A stretch of DNA of 24,322 nt from B8-G4 sp033720735 (GTDB lineage Bacteria; Bacteroidota; Bacteroidia; Chitinophagales; Saprospiraceae), in contig JAWWBX010000028.1 of NCBI GenBank assembly GCA_033720735.1, forward strand, positions 1 to 24,322. The letters are read 5' to 3'. The notes under the pieces are model-generated. The model saw only the letters and a program-made list of their open reading frames with translations, made no database searches and had not been told where the DNA came from. Of this stretch, positions 15,615 to 22,055 are shown piece by piece. Made by a program: the position numbers and the translations under genes. The number at the start of each line of letters is the position of its first letter. The stretch's first letter is position 1.

Positions 15615-16055
15615 ATGGAGCGTCGCAGGTTTGTCAGACAGTGTGGTATTTGTACGGTAGCGATCCCGCTCGGTGCGGTGCTGCTCCCGTCCTGCGGATC
15701 GATCCATTACGCGACAGCAGCCCGGAAAGGGAACAGGTTGTCGGTGGCCAGGTCGGAATTTGTCGAGGTCACCAAGAACCGCCAACGCATGCGGGAGTTT
15801 GTCCTGATCGATTTCCCCGAGGCCGGATTCCCCATCTGCCTGTACCGGCAATCAGAAGACGATTACCTGGCTGCCCTGATGAAGTGCACTCACCGAGGCT
15901 GTGAACTCAACGTAGGCGCCGGTATCTATGCATGCCCGTGCCATGGCAGTGAATTTTCCATCAACGGGACGGTATTGAATGGACCCGCAGAGCACGATCT
16001 CCAGGTTTACCAAACTCTAACCGACGACACACATGTGTACATCCAGCTGGTTTAA
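15615..16055 (+). CDS. Exported Rieske [2Fe-2S] protein
   Basis: This 146-residue protein carries a high-potential-type Rieske cluster. Motif 1 is CTHRGC (Cys91 and His93 ligands, Cys96 disulfide); motif 2 is CPCHGS (Cys107 and His110 ligands, Cys109 disulfide). Both cysteine pairs are intact, as in bc1/b6f-type and arsenite oxidase-type Rieske proteins. The N-terminus MERRRFVRQCG is a Tat-like twin-arginine start with a hydrophobic stretch, ending in LPSC (Cys27), which could be a lipobox, so it may be a Tat lipoprotein. There is no cytochrome b partner nearby, so it probably relays electrons to or from the DHOR cytochrome rather than working in a bc complex. The ATG at 15615 lies 2 bases after the cytochrome stop; a TTG at 15609 is a less likely start. 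Confidence 0.92.
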   Translation: MERRRFVRQCGICTVAIPLGAVLLPSCGSIHYATAARKGNRLSVARSEFVEVTKNRQRMREFVLIDFPEAGFPICLYRQSEDDYLAALMKCTHRGCELNVGAGIYACPCHGSEFSINGTVLNGPAEHDLQVYQTLTDDTHVYIQLV

Positions 16056-17247
16056 CACGGTTGTTTGCATCGTCCTGATAGCCCTCTCCGGAACGGCCAC
16101 CGCTCAGGAAACGCGATCAGATACGGCGGAGATGAACATGGACGCCGTGTACGAACGACCATTTCTTACACAAACCGGAGCACCGGTCGCCCTGGGCGGG
16201 TACCTCGAAGTGAATTCGCTCTACCGGGGAGAAGACGGTGTGAACGAAGGCTTGTCATTCCAGGCCCGCAGGTTGACCATGTTCATGTCCGCATCGATCA
16301 GCAAGCGCATCAAGTTTCTTTCGGAGCTGGAACTTGAAGAGGGTGGCCGTGAGATCAATATTGAATTTGCTGCCGTTGACGTGGTCTTTCACCCGGCGCT
16401 CAACCTTCGTGCAGGGATCGTGATGAATCCAATCGGTGCATTTAACCAAAACCATGATGGCCCCAAATGGGAATTCGTAGAGCGGCCCGATGTTGCCGTC
16501 AACCTGCTCCCCGCCACCTGGTCCAACCCAGGATTCGGCTTGTATGGGAAGGTGCACCGCAAGCAATGGACCTTCGGCTATGAAGCGTACCTCACCAACG
16601 GCTTCGACGATCGCATCATTGACAATGAGGAGAACCGGACATTTCTGCCGGCCGCCAAGGAAAACATTGAGCGGTTTGAAGAGAGTCATAACGGGCATCC
16701 ACTGATGACCGCCAAAATCGGAATTCGCCATCGCAAGGTTGGAGAGGTGGGCCTTTCTTATATGGGTGGCATTTACAACACCTTCGAGGAAGACGGACTG
16801 GTATTGGCAGACCGGAGCAGGCTGGATGTGTTGGCCCTCGATTTCAACACGACGATCGGGAAAACCGGAACGCGGATCATCGGCGAAGCGGCATGGATGC
16901 GAATCGATGTCCCGGAGACGTACACCCAGCAGTATGGGAACAAACAACTTGGAGCATTCCTGGATATCGTTCAGCCGGTGTATACCGGACGCATACTGGA
17001 TTGGCCGGCGGCAACGATCAATGTCGCCTGCCGGGTCGACTACGTCGACTGGAATCGGGAACAGTTCAGGGAAACCGGCGAGGATATCGGGGACAAGATC
17101 TGGGCCGTCACACCTGCGGTCAGTTTGCGTCCCACGCCACAGACAGTCCTGCGTCTCAATTACCGCTATCAGTGGCAAACCGACCTGTTCAACAACCCCG
17201 CCGCCTTGTCCGCGGCCTGGCTATTCGGGATTAGTACTTACTTCTGA
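16033..17247 (+). CDS. Outer-membrane beta-barrel (porin-like)
   Basis: This 404-residue protein is an outer-membrane beta-barrel. Its signal peptide ends near ALSGTATA/QE (residue 24). The mature part alternates aromatic and polar strands and ends in GISTYF, with the C-terminal phenylalanine needed by the barrel assembly machinery. Segments such as LGGYLEVNSLYRGED, FQARRLTMFMSASISKRIKF, NPIGAFNQNHDGPKWEFVER and RPTPQTVLRLNYRYQWQTD are familiar from a Bacteroidota porin family related to phosphate-selective porin O/P. The ATG at 16033 overlaps the Rieske stop by 23 bases, implying translational coupling. It may admit the substrate or metal used by the cytochrome and Rieske proteins, or simply tether them. 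Its last 27 bases overlap the convergent ASPIC gene. Confidence 0.85.
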   Translation: MCTSSWFNTVVCIVLIALSGTATAQETRSDTAEMNMDAVYERPFLTQTGAPVALGGYLEVNSLYRGEDGVNEGLSFQARRLTMFMSASISKRIKFLSELELEEGGREINIEFAAVDVVFHPALNLRAGIVMNPIGAFNQNHDGPKWEFVERPDVAVNLLPATWSNPGFGLYGKVHRKQWTFGYEAYLTNGFDDRIIDNEENRTFLPAAKENIERFEESHNGHPLMTAKIGIRHRKVGEVGLSYMGGIYNTFEEDGLVLADRSRLDVLALDFNTTIGKTGTRIIGEAAWMRIDVPETYTQQYGNKQLGAFLDIVQPVYTGRILDWPAATINVACRVDYVDWNREQFRETGEDIGDKIWAVTPAVSLRPTPQTVLRLNYRYQWQTDLFNNPAALSAAWLFGISTYF

Positions 17248-18813
17248 CGCTGCGCGCTGACCGGTGAACATGACATGCATTGTTGCACTTCCTTCTGTCG
17301 CGAGCAGGTGGTGATTTACTTCTGGTTGCCTGTGAACATCCCGGACCCCGGATGGCCATCTGATCACGATTGAATCGATCGACGCGGCTTTTCCCAACCC
17401 AAAATGGATCACCTGGTCGTTCTGGCTGCCATAGCCGGTGACCGGGTACTGCCACCTGGTGAGCGTGCGGGGCACACCCTCAACCTCACAATAAAGTTGC
17501 ACCCGTGCCCCGATGGCGAACGCATTGGGAGGCGATCCCGACAAGCGGAGCATGAGCCAGTTACGACCTTCTGTGGTGTTCTGGTAAAGCCGGTTGACCT
17601 GATCCCGGCTACCCCAATTGGCCACATAGATGTCAAGGTCGCCGTCCAGATCATAGTCGGCATGTGCCAATCCTGCTGAAGTATCAGCATGCAGATGTAT
17701 AACCCCAGCCGTGTCACGGACAAACGTTCCGTCGCCCTGATTGACACACAGGACATTGCGCATATCCGGCCCATGTGTGCCGTTGGCGATAAAGAGGTCC
17801 AGATAGCCGTCATTGTTGAAGTCACCCCAGGCGTGCCCTTTGGAGGCGCCGGCCGAGACAAGTGCCTCTACCCCGGCGGTCACCGACTCGAACCTGCCTG
17901 CCCCGTCGTTGCGGAAAAGCATATTCTCCCGGTCGAAGTGGGCAACGAACAGATCGGGATCCCCGTCGTCATCGTAGTCAGCCCACGACAGGCCGTATCC
18001 GTAACCCGTATCCCGTGCCACTGGTGAATGTTCGTCTGGAACAAACCACCAGTTCCCGCGATTCACAAAATACAAGTTGGGCTGGCGGGCATAGGCAAAC
18101 ACCACTTCCGGCAGTCCGTCTCCATCGGCATCGGCACATGCGCAGGCGCGTGCACTCCCGTCACCACGGGAGGTCAGAGCAGTCGTATCGATGCGCACAT
18201 ACTCACCTTCCCCGTCGTTGCGGAACGCCATATTGGGGGCCCCGTAGCCGGCCAGGACGACATCCAGGTCGCCATCAGCGTCGTAATCGGCCCAGCATGC
18301 CATCGAAACGCTTATCCCACGGGCAACCAATGGGCTGTCGGTAATCCGCGTCATCACATGATTGCCATCGTTGCGGAACAACTCGCACGGCTCGTCACCA
18401 CGGCTCGCGACGAAGAGATCGAGATCGGCATCCCCATCGTAGTCGATCCAGCTCACTCCCTCCGAATTGCCACCATGGACGACCGTCTCAGCCAGGGGGT
18501 CACCAAATGCCGTGCGTTTACGAAACTGCCCGTTCCCCTCATTCGTGTACAGGAAATTCCATTGCCCGCCGGAGTTGGCGACATACAGATCAGGATCGCC
18601 GTCGGCATCGAAATCTGCCCAGGCGACACCCCGTGAAAAGCCGCGATCTGTGGCAATCTGCCCTTCCTGAACCGACACGAACAGAGCCTCACTCTCACCA
18701 GCCACGTGACCGGATGGAGGTGCACAGGCCAGGGCCATACAGATCACCGCAACACCGGATGCCAGATGGAACCGGATGAAAAAAAGATCGCAAAGGCAGC
18801 TGAAAAACGTCAA
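17221..18813 (-). CDS. FG-GAP/VCBS seven-bladed propeller lipoprotein with ASPIC/UnbV domain
   Basis: This 530-residue secreted protein has seven calcium-binding FG-GAP/VCBS-like repeats: ADFDADGDPDLYVAN, IDYDGDADLDLFVAS, ADYDADGDLDVVLAG, ADADGDGLPEVVFAY, ADYDDDGDPDLFVAH, GDFNNDGYLDLFIAN and ADYDLDGDLDIYVAN. Seven repeats are what an integrin-alpha-like seven-bladed propeller needs. The C-terminal region, NWLMLRLSGSPPNAFAIGAR to SIDSIVIRWPSG, is an ASPIC/UnbV domain. The N-terminus has a hydrophobic stretch and lipobox-like MALAC (Cys30), so it is probably a surface lipoprotein. The start codon is TTG at 18813, with no better upstream ATG. The family is common in marine Bacteroidota and Planctomycetes; the function is largely unknown. 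It is 93 bases downstream of the HAD gene and may have its own promoter. Confidence 0.88.
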   Translation of the reverse strand: MTFFSCLCDLFFIRFHLASGVAVICMALACAPPSGHVAGESEALFVSVQEGQIATDRGFSRGVAWADFDADGDPDLYVANSGGQWNFLYTNEGNGQFRKRTAFGDPLAETVVHGGNSEGVSWIDYDGDADLDLFVASRGDEPCELFRNDGNHVMTRITDSPLVARGISVSMACWADYDADGDLDVVLAGYGAPNMAFRNDGEGEYVRIDTTALTSRGDGSARACACADADGDGLPEVVFAYARQPNLYFVNRGNWWFVPDEHSPVARDTGYGYGLSWADYDDDGDPDLFVAHFDRENMLFRNDGAGRFESVTAGVEALVSAGASKGHAWGDFNNDGYLDLFIANGTHGPDMRNVLCVNQGDGTFVRDTAGVIHLHADTSAGLAHADYDLDGDLDIYVANWGSRDQVNRLYQNTTEGRNWLMLRLSGSPPNAFAIGARVQLYCEVEGVPRTLTRWQYPVTGYGSQNDQVIHFGLGKAASIDSIVIRWPSGVRDVHRQPEVNHHLLATEGSATMHVMFTGQRAASEVSTNPE

Positions 18814-18906
18814 TGGACAGTCAGGTTGCAGTCTCGGTATTCTGGGAAAATACAGAATGTCCTGCGCATATGCGGACGGGATACCCCTTATGCCGACAGG
18901 CCCGGA

Positions 18907-19590
18907 TCAGGAAAGGGTGATCTCGGGAAGCATGCAGCGGAATGCGTGCCCTAGATCACGAAAGTCAGTGAGCACATGCTGTACCCCGGCTTGCTGCAGC
19001 CGCCGGTTCGCGTGCACGTCCACGCCGACGAACCGGATCCCGAGATCATGCGCTGTCCTGGCATCCCAGAGTCCATCGCCGACATAGGTCACCGTGACAA
19101 AGTCGCGCACTGTGTGCAGGGCCCGGGCTCGCTCGATGGCCACCCGTGTGATCTCCCGGCGGTCGGCATGATCATCTGAAGTGACGATGGGCACATCTTT
19201 GAGATCGAATCCGGCTGCGGACAGCTTCAACGAAGCGGTATGCCGCCAGCCACCAGTAGCCACCGCGAGGGCTACTTCCGGGAGCTGGCTGATGCGTGCA
19301 ACCATCTTGCGCGCTCCAGGGACTTCGCGGAACGTCTCGGAGTGACCTTGCAGCAATGCGTGGAAACGCTGTTTGAGACTTGCCAGTTCTTCCTTCCGGG
19401 GCTGTCGTCCTTTACGAGTCATGAACACTTCTTCGGCAATGCCCTGGTCCGTCACATGCCGGAAGGCATTCCAGTCTACGGCTCCCAGGTCCATTGCATG
19501 CATCTCCCGCATCGCCTGCACGTAACACGCGTCATCGATTCCGACCGAATCGATCAGCGTGCCATCAATATCGAAGATCAGCAGGTGCAT
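18907..19590 (-). CDS. HAD-superfamily phosphatase, PGP-like
   Basis: This 227-residue protein is a haloacid dehalogenase-type hydrolase. Motif I is FDIDGTLIDS (Asp7 nucleophile, Asp9 acid/base), followed by a helical cap domain. Motif II is VATGGWRHTAS, the conserved lysine region is not obvious in my reading, and motif IV is VTYVGDGLWDARTAHDLGIR (YVGDGLWD). Small-molecule phosphatases such as phosphoglycolate phosphatase have this organisation; the exact substrate is undetermined. The ATG at 19590 lies 5 bases after the SnoaL-like gene stop, so these genes form one operon with the nitronate monooxygenase. Confidence 0.85.
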   Translation of the reverse strand: MHLLIFDIDGTLIDSVGIDDACYVQAMREMHAMDLGAVDWNAFRHVTDQGIAEEVFMTRKGRQPRKEELASLKQRFHALLQGHSETFREVPGARKMVARISQLPEVALAVATGGWRHTASLKLSAAGFDLKDVPIVTSDDHADRREITRVAIERARALHTVRDFVTVTYVGDGLWDARTAHDLGIRFVGVDVHANRRLQQAGVQHVLTDFRDLGHAFRCMLPEITLS

Positions 19591-19595
19591 ACTGC

Positions 19596-19976
19596 TTATG
19601 CATCCGGACGCTCAAGCTCCCGCTCCTCACGAATTTCACCGATGTGGTAGTAAGCGATGATCTCACCGATCAGTCCGTCACGCAAATAGTGCCATTCGCT
19701 CACATCCAGACGGAAATCACCCTGTACAGCAGTGTAGCGGACACAGGCACGATCTTCCTCAAATATGGAATCATGGATCTCGAAATGATAGCCAAGAAAC
19801 TTGTCTTCATTGGCCTTGACCAGATCCAGATACGCTTGCTTGCCCTCGATGGTTCCGAAAGGGCTCGTATGACGAAAATCCTCTGAAATGGGCAGATTGT
19901 GATAGTCACCCTCCCCCCATCTGGAGAACCAGTCACTGATGATCGCTCTGGTCTGCCTGGATTTCAACACTTTCAC
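19596..19976 (-). CDS. SnoaL-like/NTF2-fold small protein
   Basis: This 126-residue protein looks like the SnoaL-like (NTF2-fold, cone-shaped alpha+beta barrel) family. The pattern is an N-terminal helix with ISDWFSRWGEGDYHNL, then EDFRHTSPFGTIEGKQAYLD (52-65 is typical of the family pocket entry), followed by strands ACVRYTAVQGDFRLDVSEWH and GLIGEIIAYYHIGEI. Members act as isomerases, cyclases or ligand binders, so the role is unknown. The start is GTG at 19976. It sits 6 bases from the nitronate monooxygenase and 5 from the HAD gene, so it is probably a small-molecule enzyme in the same pathway or simply co-transcribed. Confidence 0.75.
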   Translation of the reverse strand: MKVLKSRQTRAIISDWFSRWGEGDYHNLPISEDFRHTSPFGTIEGKQAYLDLVKANEDKFLGYHFEIHDSIFEEDRACVRYTAVQGDFRLDVSEWHYLRDGLIGEIIAYYHIGEIREERELERPDA

Positions 19977-19982
19977 GTTTGA

Positions 19983-21176
19983 TTAGTCAGTGGCTTCCAC
20001 CTCCTGTACGATATCGGCCATCACCTCTGTCGCAGACTTCACCCTTTGGATATCATCGATGCCCTGCCCGCAGTACAGAGCATTGTATTCCGGGCGCTGC
20101 TGCGTCTCCGCTGCCCGTACAATATCGATTGTCGCCGCATATTGTCTGCCGGGAGGCAGCACCGGCGTGTTGGACCGTACATATGACTCGGTAAACGTGT
20201 TGCGCAACACGCGTGCATACATCCCGGTAAACACATCGGTGACCATCGTTTCGTCGCTGCTGCTGTCGAGGATCCTCTGCTTGTAACTTTCAGAGGCTGT
20301 AGATTCGCTCGTAAGGAGAAAACGTGTTCCCATAAGTACTCCCTGGGCACCCAATGCCAACGCCGCCCGTATTCCACGCCCGTTGACAATACCGCCGGCG
20401 GCCACAACAGGTACCCTGGCTTCAGAAACCACTGCTGATGTGAGGGCAAGGGTTCCAATCGCAGCATGCTGCGACGTTGGTGGTTTTCGCCAGGTAGACC
20501 GATGACCTCCTGCCTCGCTGCCCTGCGCTACGATGATGTCCACGCCGTTGGCCTGCACGGCGAGGGCGTCTTCGAGGGTGGAGACCATGGCCATCACCAG
20601 TATTCCATTGTCGTGACATTCCTCCACCATCGAAACAGTCGGATTGCCAAGGCCAATACTGAAAACCGGGACCCGCTCCCGCACAATCACTTCGTAAGCC
20701 ATTTGTATTAGCGGCGGTAGTTTGCCGGGGGTGGCATGGGACTCGGGAATTCCCAGTTCACGTCTGAAATCATTCAACTTCCCTTGCACAGATTGCACTA
20801 CGGCTGGATCCATTGCGAAGTCGGCCGGTGGAGACAAGTCCTGATGCAGAAGTAAGTTTACTCCAAAGGGCTTGTCCGTACGCCGACGCATGGCGTGGAT
20901 GCTTTCTTTTACCACCTCCGGCGCAACCATTGTTGCGGTAAGGATGCCCAACCCACCGGCATTGCTGACTGCCGCTGCGAGTTCAATACCGGCGGCATTA
21001 CCCATACCCGCCTGAACGATCGGATAACGGATGCCGAGAAGCTTGCAGAGTGGCGTGTCAAGGACCGACGGCCCGGATGCTTGAGCTGCTTGCATGAAAA
21101 TGGATTGAAGTGTTCGATGGATTGCCGCGGAAACCGTCCCTGCGACACCGATTTGAAAGAACCTCCTGCGTTCCAC
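19983..21176 (-). CDS. Nitronate monooxygenase with N-terminal twin-arginine sequence
   Basis: This is a 397-residue FMN TIM-barrel enzyme of the nitronate monooxygenase (2-nitropropane dioxygenase) family, which oxidises alkyl nitronates such as propionate 3-nitronate. Recognisable segments are RYPIVQAGMGNAAGIELAAA, GSEAGGHRS (the family AGGH motif, with its conserved His), VVAAGGIVNGRG and GVLMGTRFLLTSES (FMN phosphate binding). I chose the GTG at 21176 because it gives MERRRFFQIGVAG, a clean twin-arginine motif followed by a moderately hydrophobic stretch; the TTG at 21230 gives 18 extra residues. The FMN family is normally cytoplasmic, so Tat export would be unusual. It is first in an operon with SnoaL and HAD genes. 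Confidence 0.85.
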   Translation of the reverse strand: MERRRFFQIGVAGTVSAAIHRTLQSIFMQAAQASGPSVLDTPLCKLLGIRYPIVQAGMGNAAGIELAAAVSNAGGLGILTATMVAPEVVKESIHAMRRRTDKPFGVNLLLHQDLSPPADFAMDPAVVQSVQGKLNDFRRELGIPESHATPGKLPPLIQMAYEVIVRERVPVFSIGLGNPTVSMVEECHDNGILVMAMVSTLEDALAVQANGVDIIVAQGSEAGGHRSTWRKPPTSQHAAIGTLALTSAVVSEARVPVVAAGGIVNGRGIRAALALGAQGVLMGTRFLLTSESTASESYKQRILDSSSDETMVTDVFTGMYARVLRNTFTESYVRSNTPVLPPGRQYAATIDIVRAAETQQRPEYNALYCGQGIDDIQRVKSATEVMADIVQEVEATD

Positions 21177-21412
21177 CGACCCTGGATTGACTGATGAGGA
21201 TTGATAAACTCTTTTTCTGCCATCTCCCAACCTGCGGCGACAACGCCTAGGAAAAGGCAGAATTGCTCCAAGTTATTGGAAATCTAAACCGGTGTCAAGA
21301 TGAAGCATGGACTGTGATGCTGACGGACAGGATACATGCTTTTGACCGACATCATTCCTTTGCGAAGCCTCGTATGTGGCATCAAGAAAAACGCCTCCTG
21401 AGCAACCGGTGG

Positions 21413-21595
21413 TCAGACTGCCTTTGGCCGGCAGTTCCTCGCCAGATACTGACTGGTCAGTCCATTTTGCAGGGTAAACGCCACGACCAGAATGCCAAGC
21501 GCAAATTCCCAGTTGGGACTGTCTTTGAACAGAAAAGAGATCGAAAGAATGACAGCAGCCCAGATGAGGGCATTGAATATGAGGACTTTTTTCAT
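21413..21595 (-). CDS. Small two-helix membrane protein
   Basis: This 60-residue protein starts MKKVLIFNALIWAAVILSIS and has two hydrophobic segments, about residues 4-22 and 32-47 (ALGILVVAFTLQNG). A short linker FLFKDSPNWEF separates them. The tail SQYLARNCRPKAV is polar and basic. The sequence resembles small two-helix membrane proteins of unknown function that I associate with Bacteroidota. It is 66 bases downstream of the GIY-YIG-like gene in the same orientation. Its short length limits certainty, but the codon and hydropathy pattern supports a real gene. Confidence 0.6.
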   Translation of the reverse strand: MKKVLIFNALIWAAVILSISFLFKDSPNWEFALGILVVAFTLQNGLTSQYLARNCRPKAV

Positions 21596-21661
21596 GGTCG
21601 TTATCGGTTATTGCCTACCAGGTAAACTGTTTTCATTCCCTCCCCGGTTCCCGAGCATTGG

Positions 21662-22003
21662 TCATCGAGACCACACGGCATAGCGCTTTCGCCGTAACTC
21701 CCGTGCCAGTTGTGCCTCCAGTTTCAGACCTTCCGCACGCGTGCTGACCGGGTTAAGATGCCCGTAAAGGCTGGGCCGCAGGTACATCCCGTACTTTTGC
21801 ACCAGCCTGGAGGCGAGTTGATGTCCCTTCTTCGATTTCAATCCCTTCTTATGTTGTGCAAAGCGCTGTTTCGGCGACTTGCTCGTCATCCCCACATACA
21901 GGCATTCAAGGACGCCATTGTATTGGGGATTGGCTTCGCGAAAACGCCTGTTCTCAGTAAACACGCGCCTGGATAACTCGACCACGTAGACCTGATAGGG
22001 CAT
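21662..22003 (-). CDS. GIY-YIG-like nuclease-family protein
   Basis: This 113-residue protein, starting at the ATG at 22003, looks like a standalone GIY-YIG-domain protein. The two-strand core is YQVYVVELSRRVF and ECLYVGMTSKSPKQRFAQHK (the second, xYVGMTxxxxxxRxxQH, is the best match). A C-terminal LKLEAQLARELRRKRYAVWS supplies the conserved glutamate-bearing helix. The first motif departs from the textbook GIY (here VYVVEL), so catalytic activity is uncertain. Such proteins are annotated as nuclease-like or hypothetical in many bacteria. The in-frame ORF extends to 22111, but the extra 36 residues would cross the divergent repeat region, so they are unlikely to be coding. It diverges from the GH106-like gene with 52 bases between starts. 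Confidence 0.75.
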   Translation of the reverse strand: MPYQVYVVELSRRVFTENRRFREANPQYNGVLECLYVGMTSKSPKQRFAQHKKGLKSKKGHQLASRLVQKYGMYLRPSLYGHLNPVSTRAEGLKLEAQLARELRRKRYAVWSR

Positions 22004-22010
22004 TGAGGAG

Positions 22011-22045
22011 GATTGTCGATTGCTGATTGTTGATTGCTCATTGTA
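22011..22045. repeat. Heptanucleotide tandem repeat, GATTGYY x5
   Basis: Five back-to-back 7-base units: GATTGTC, GATTGCT, GATTGTT, GATTGCT and a degenerate CATTGTA. They fill most of the 52-base gap between the divergent GIY-YIG-like and GH106-like starts, and lie 10-45 bases upstream of the ATG at 22056. Copy-number change could alter promoter geometry. Confidence 0.75.
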
Positions 22046-22055
22046 TTTTCCCCAT

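Noticed and set aside
16255..17178. A 307-residue minus-strand ORF inside the beta-barrel gene.
   Set aside because: The plus strand encodes a convincing signal peptide and barrel with the terminal Phe; the antisense ORF shows no domain signature.
18839..18874. Hairpin ATTCTG-N8-CAGAAT and palindrome CGCATATGCG between the HAD and ASPIC genes, considered as a terminator or operator.
   Set aside because: Stems are short, there is no T-run on either strand and no promoter boxes match around them; too weak to call.
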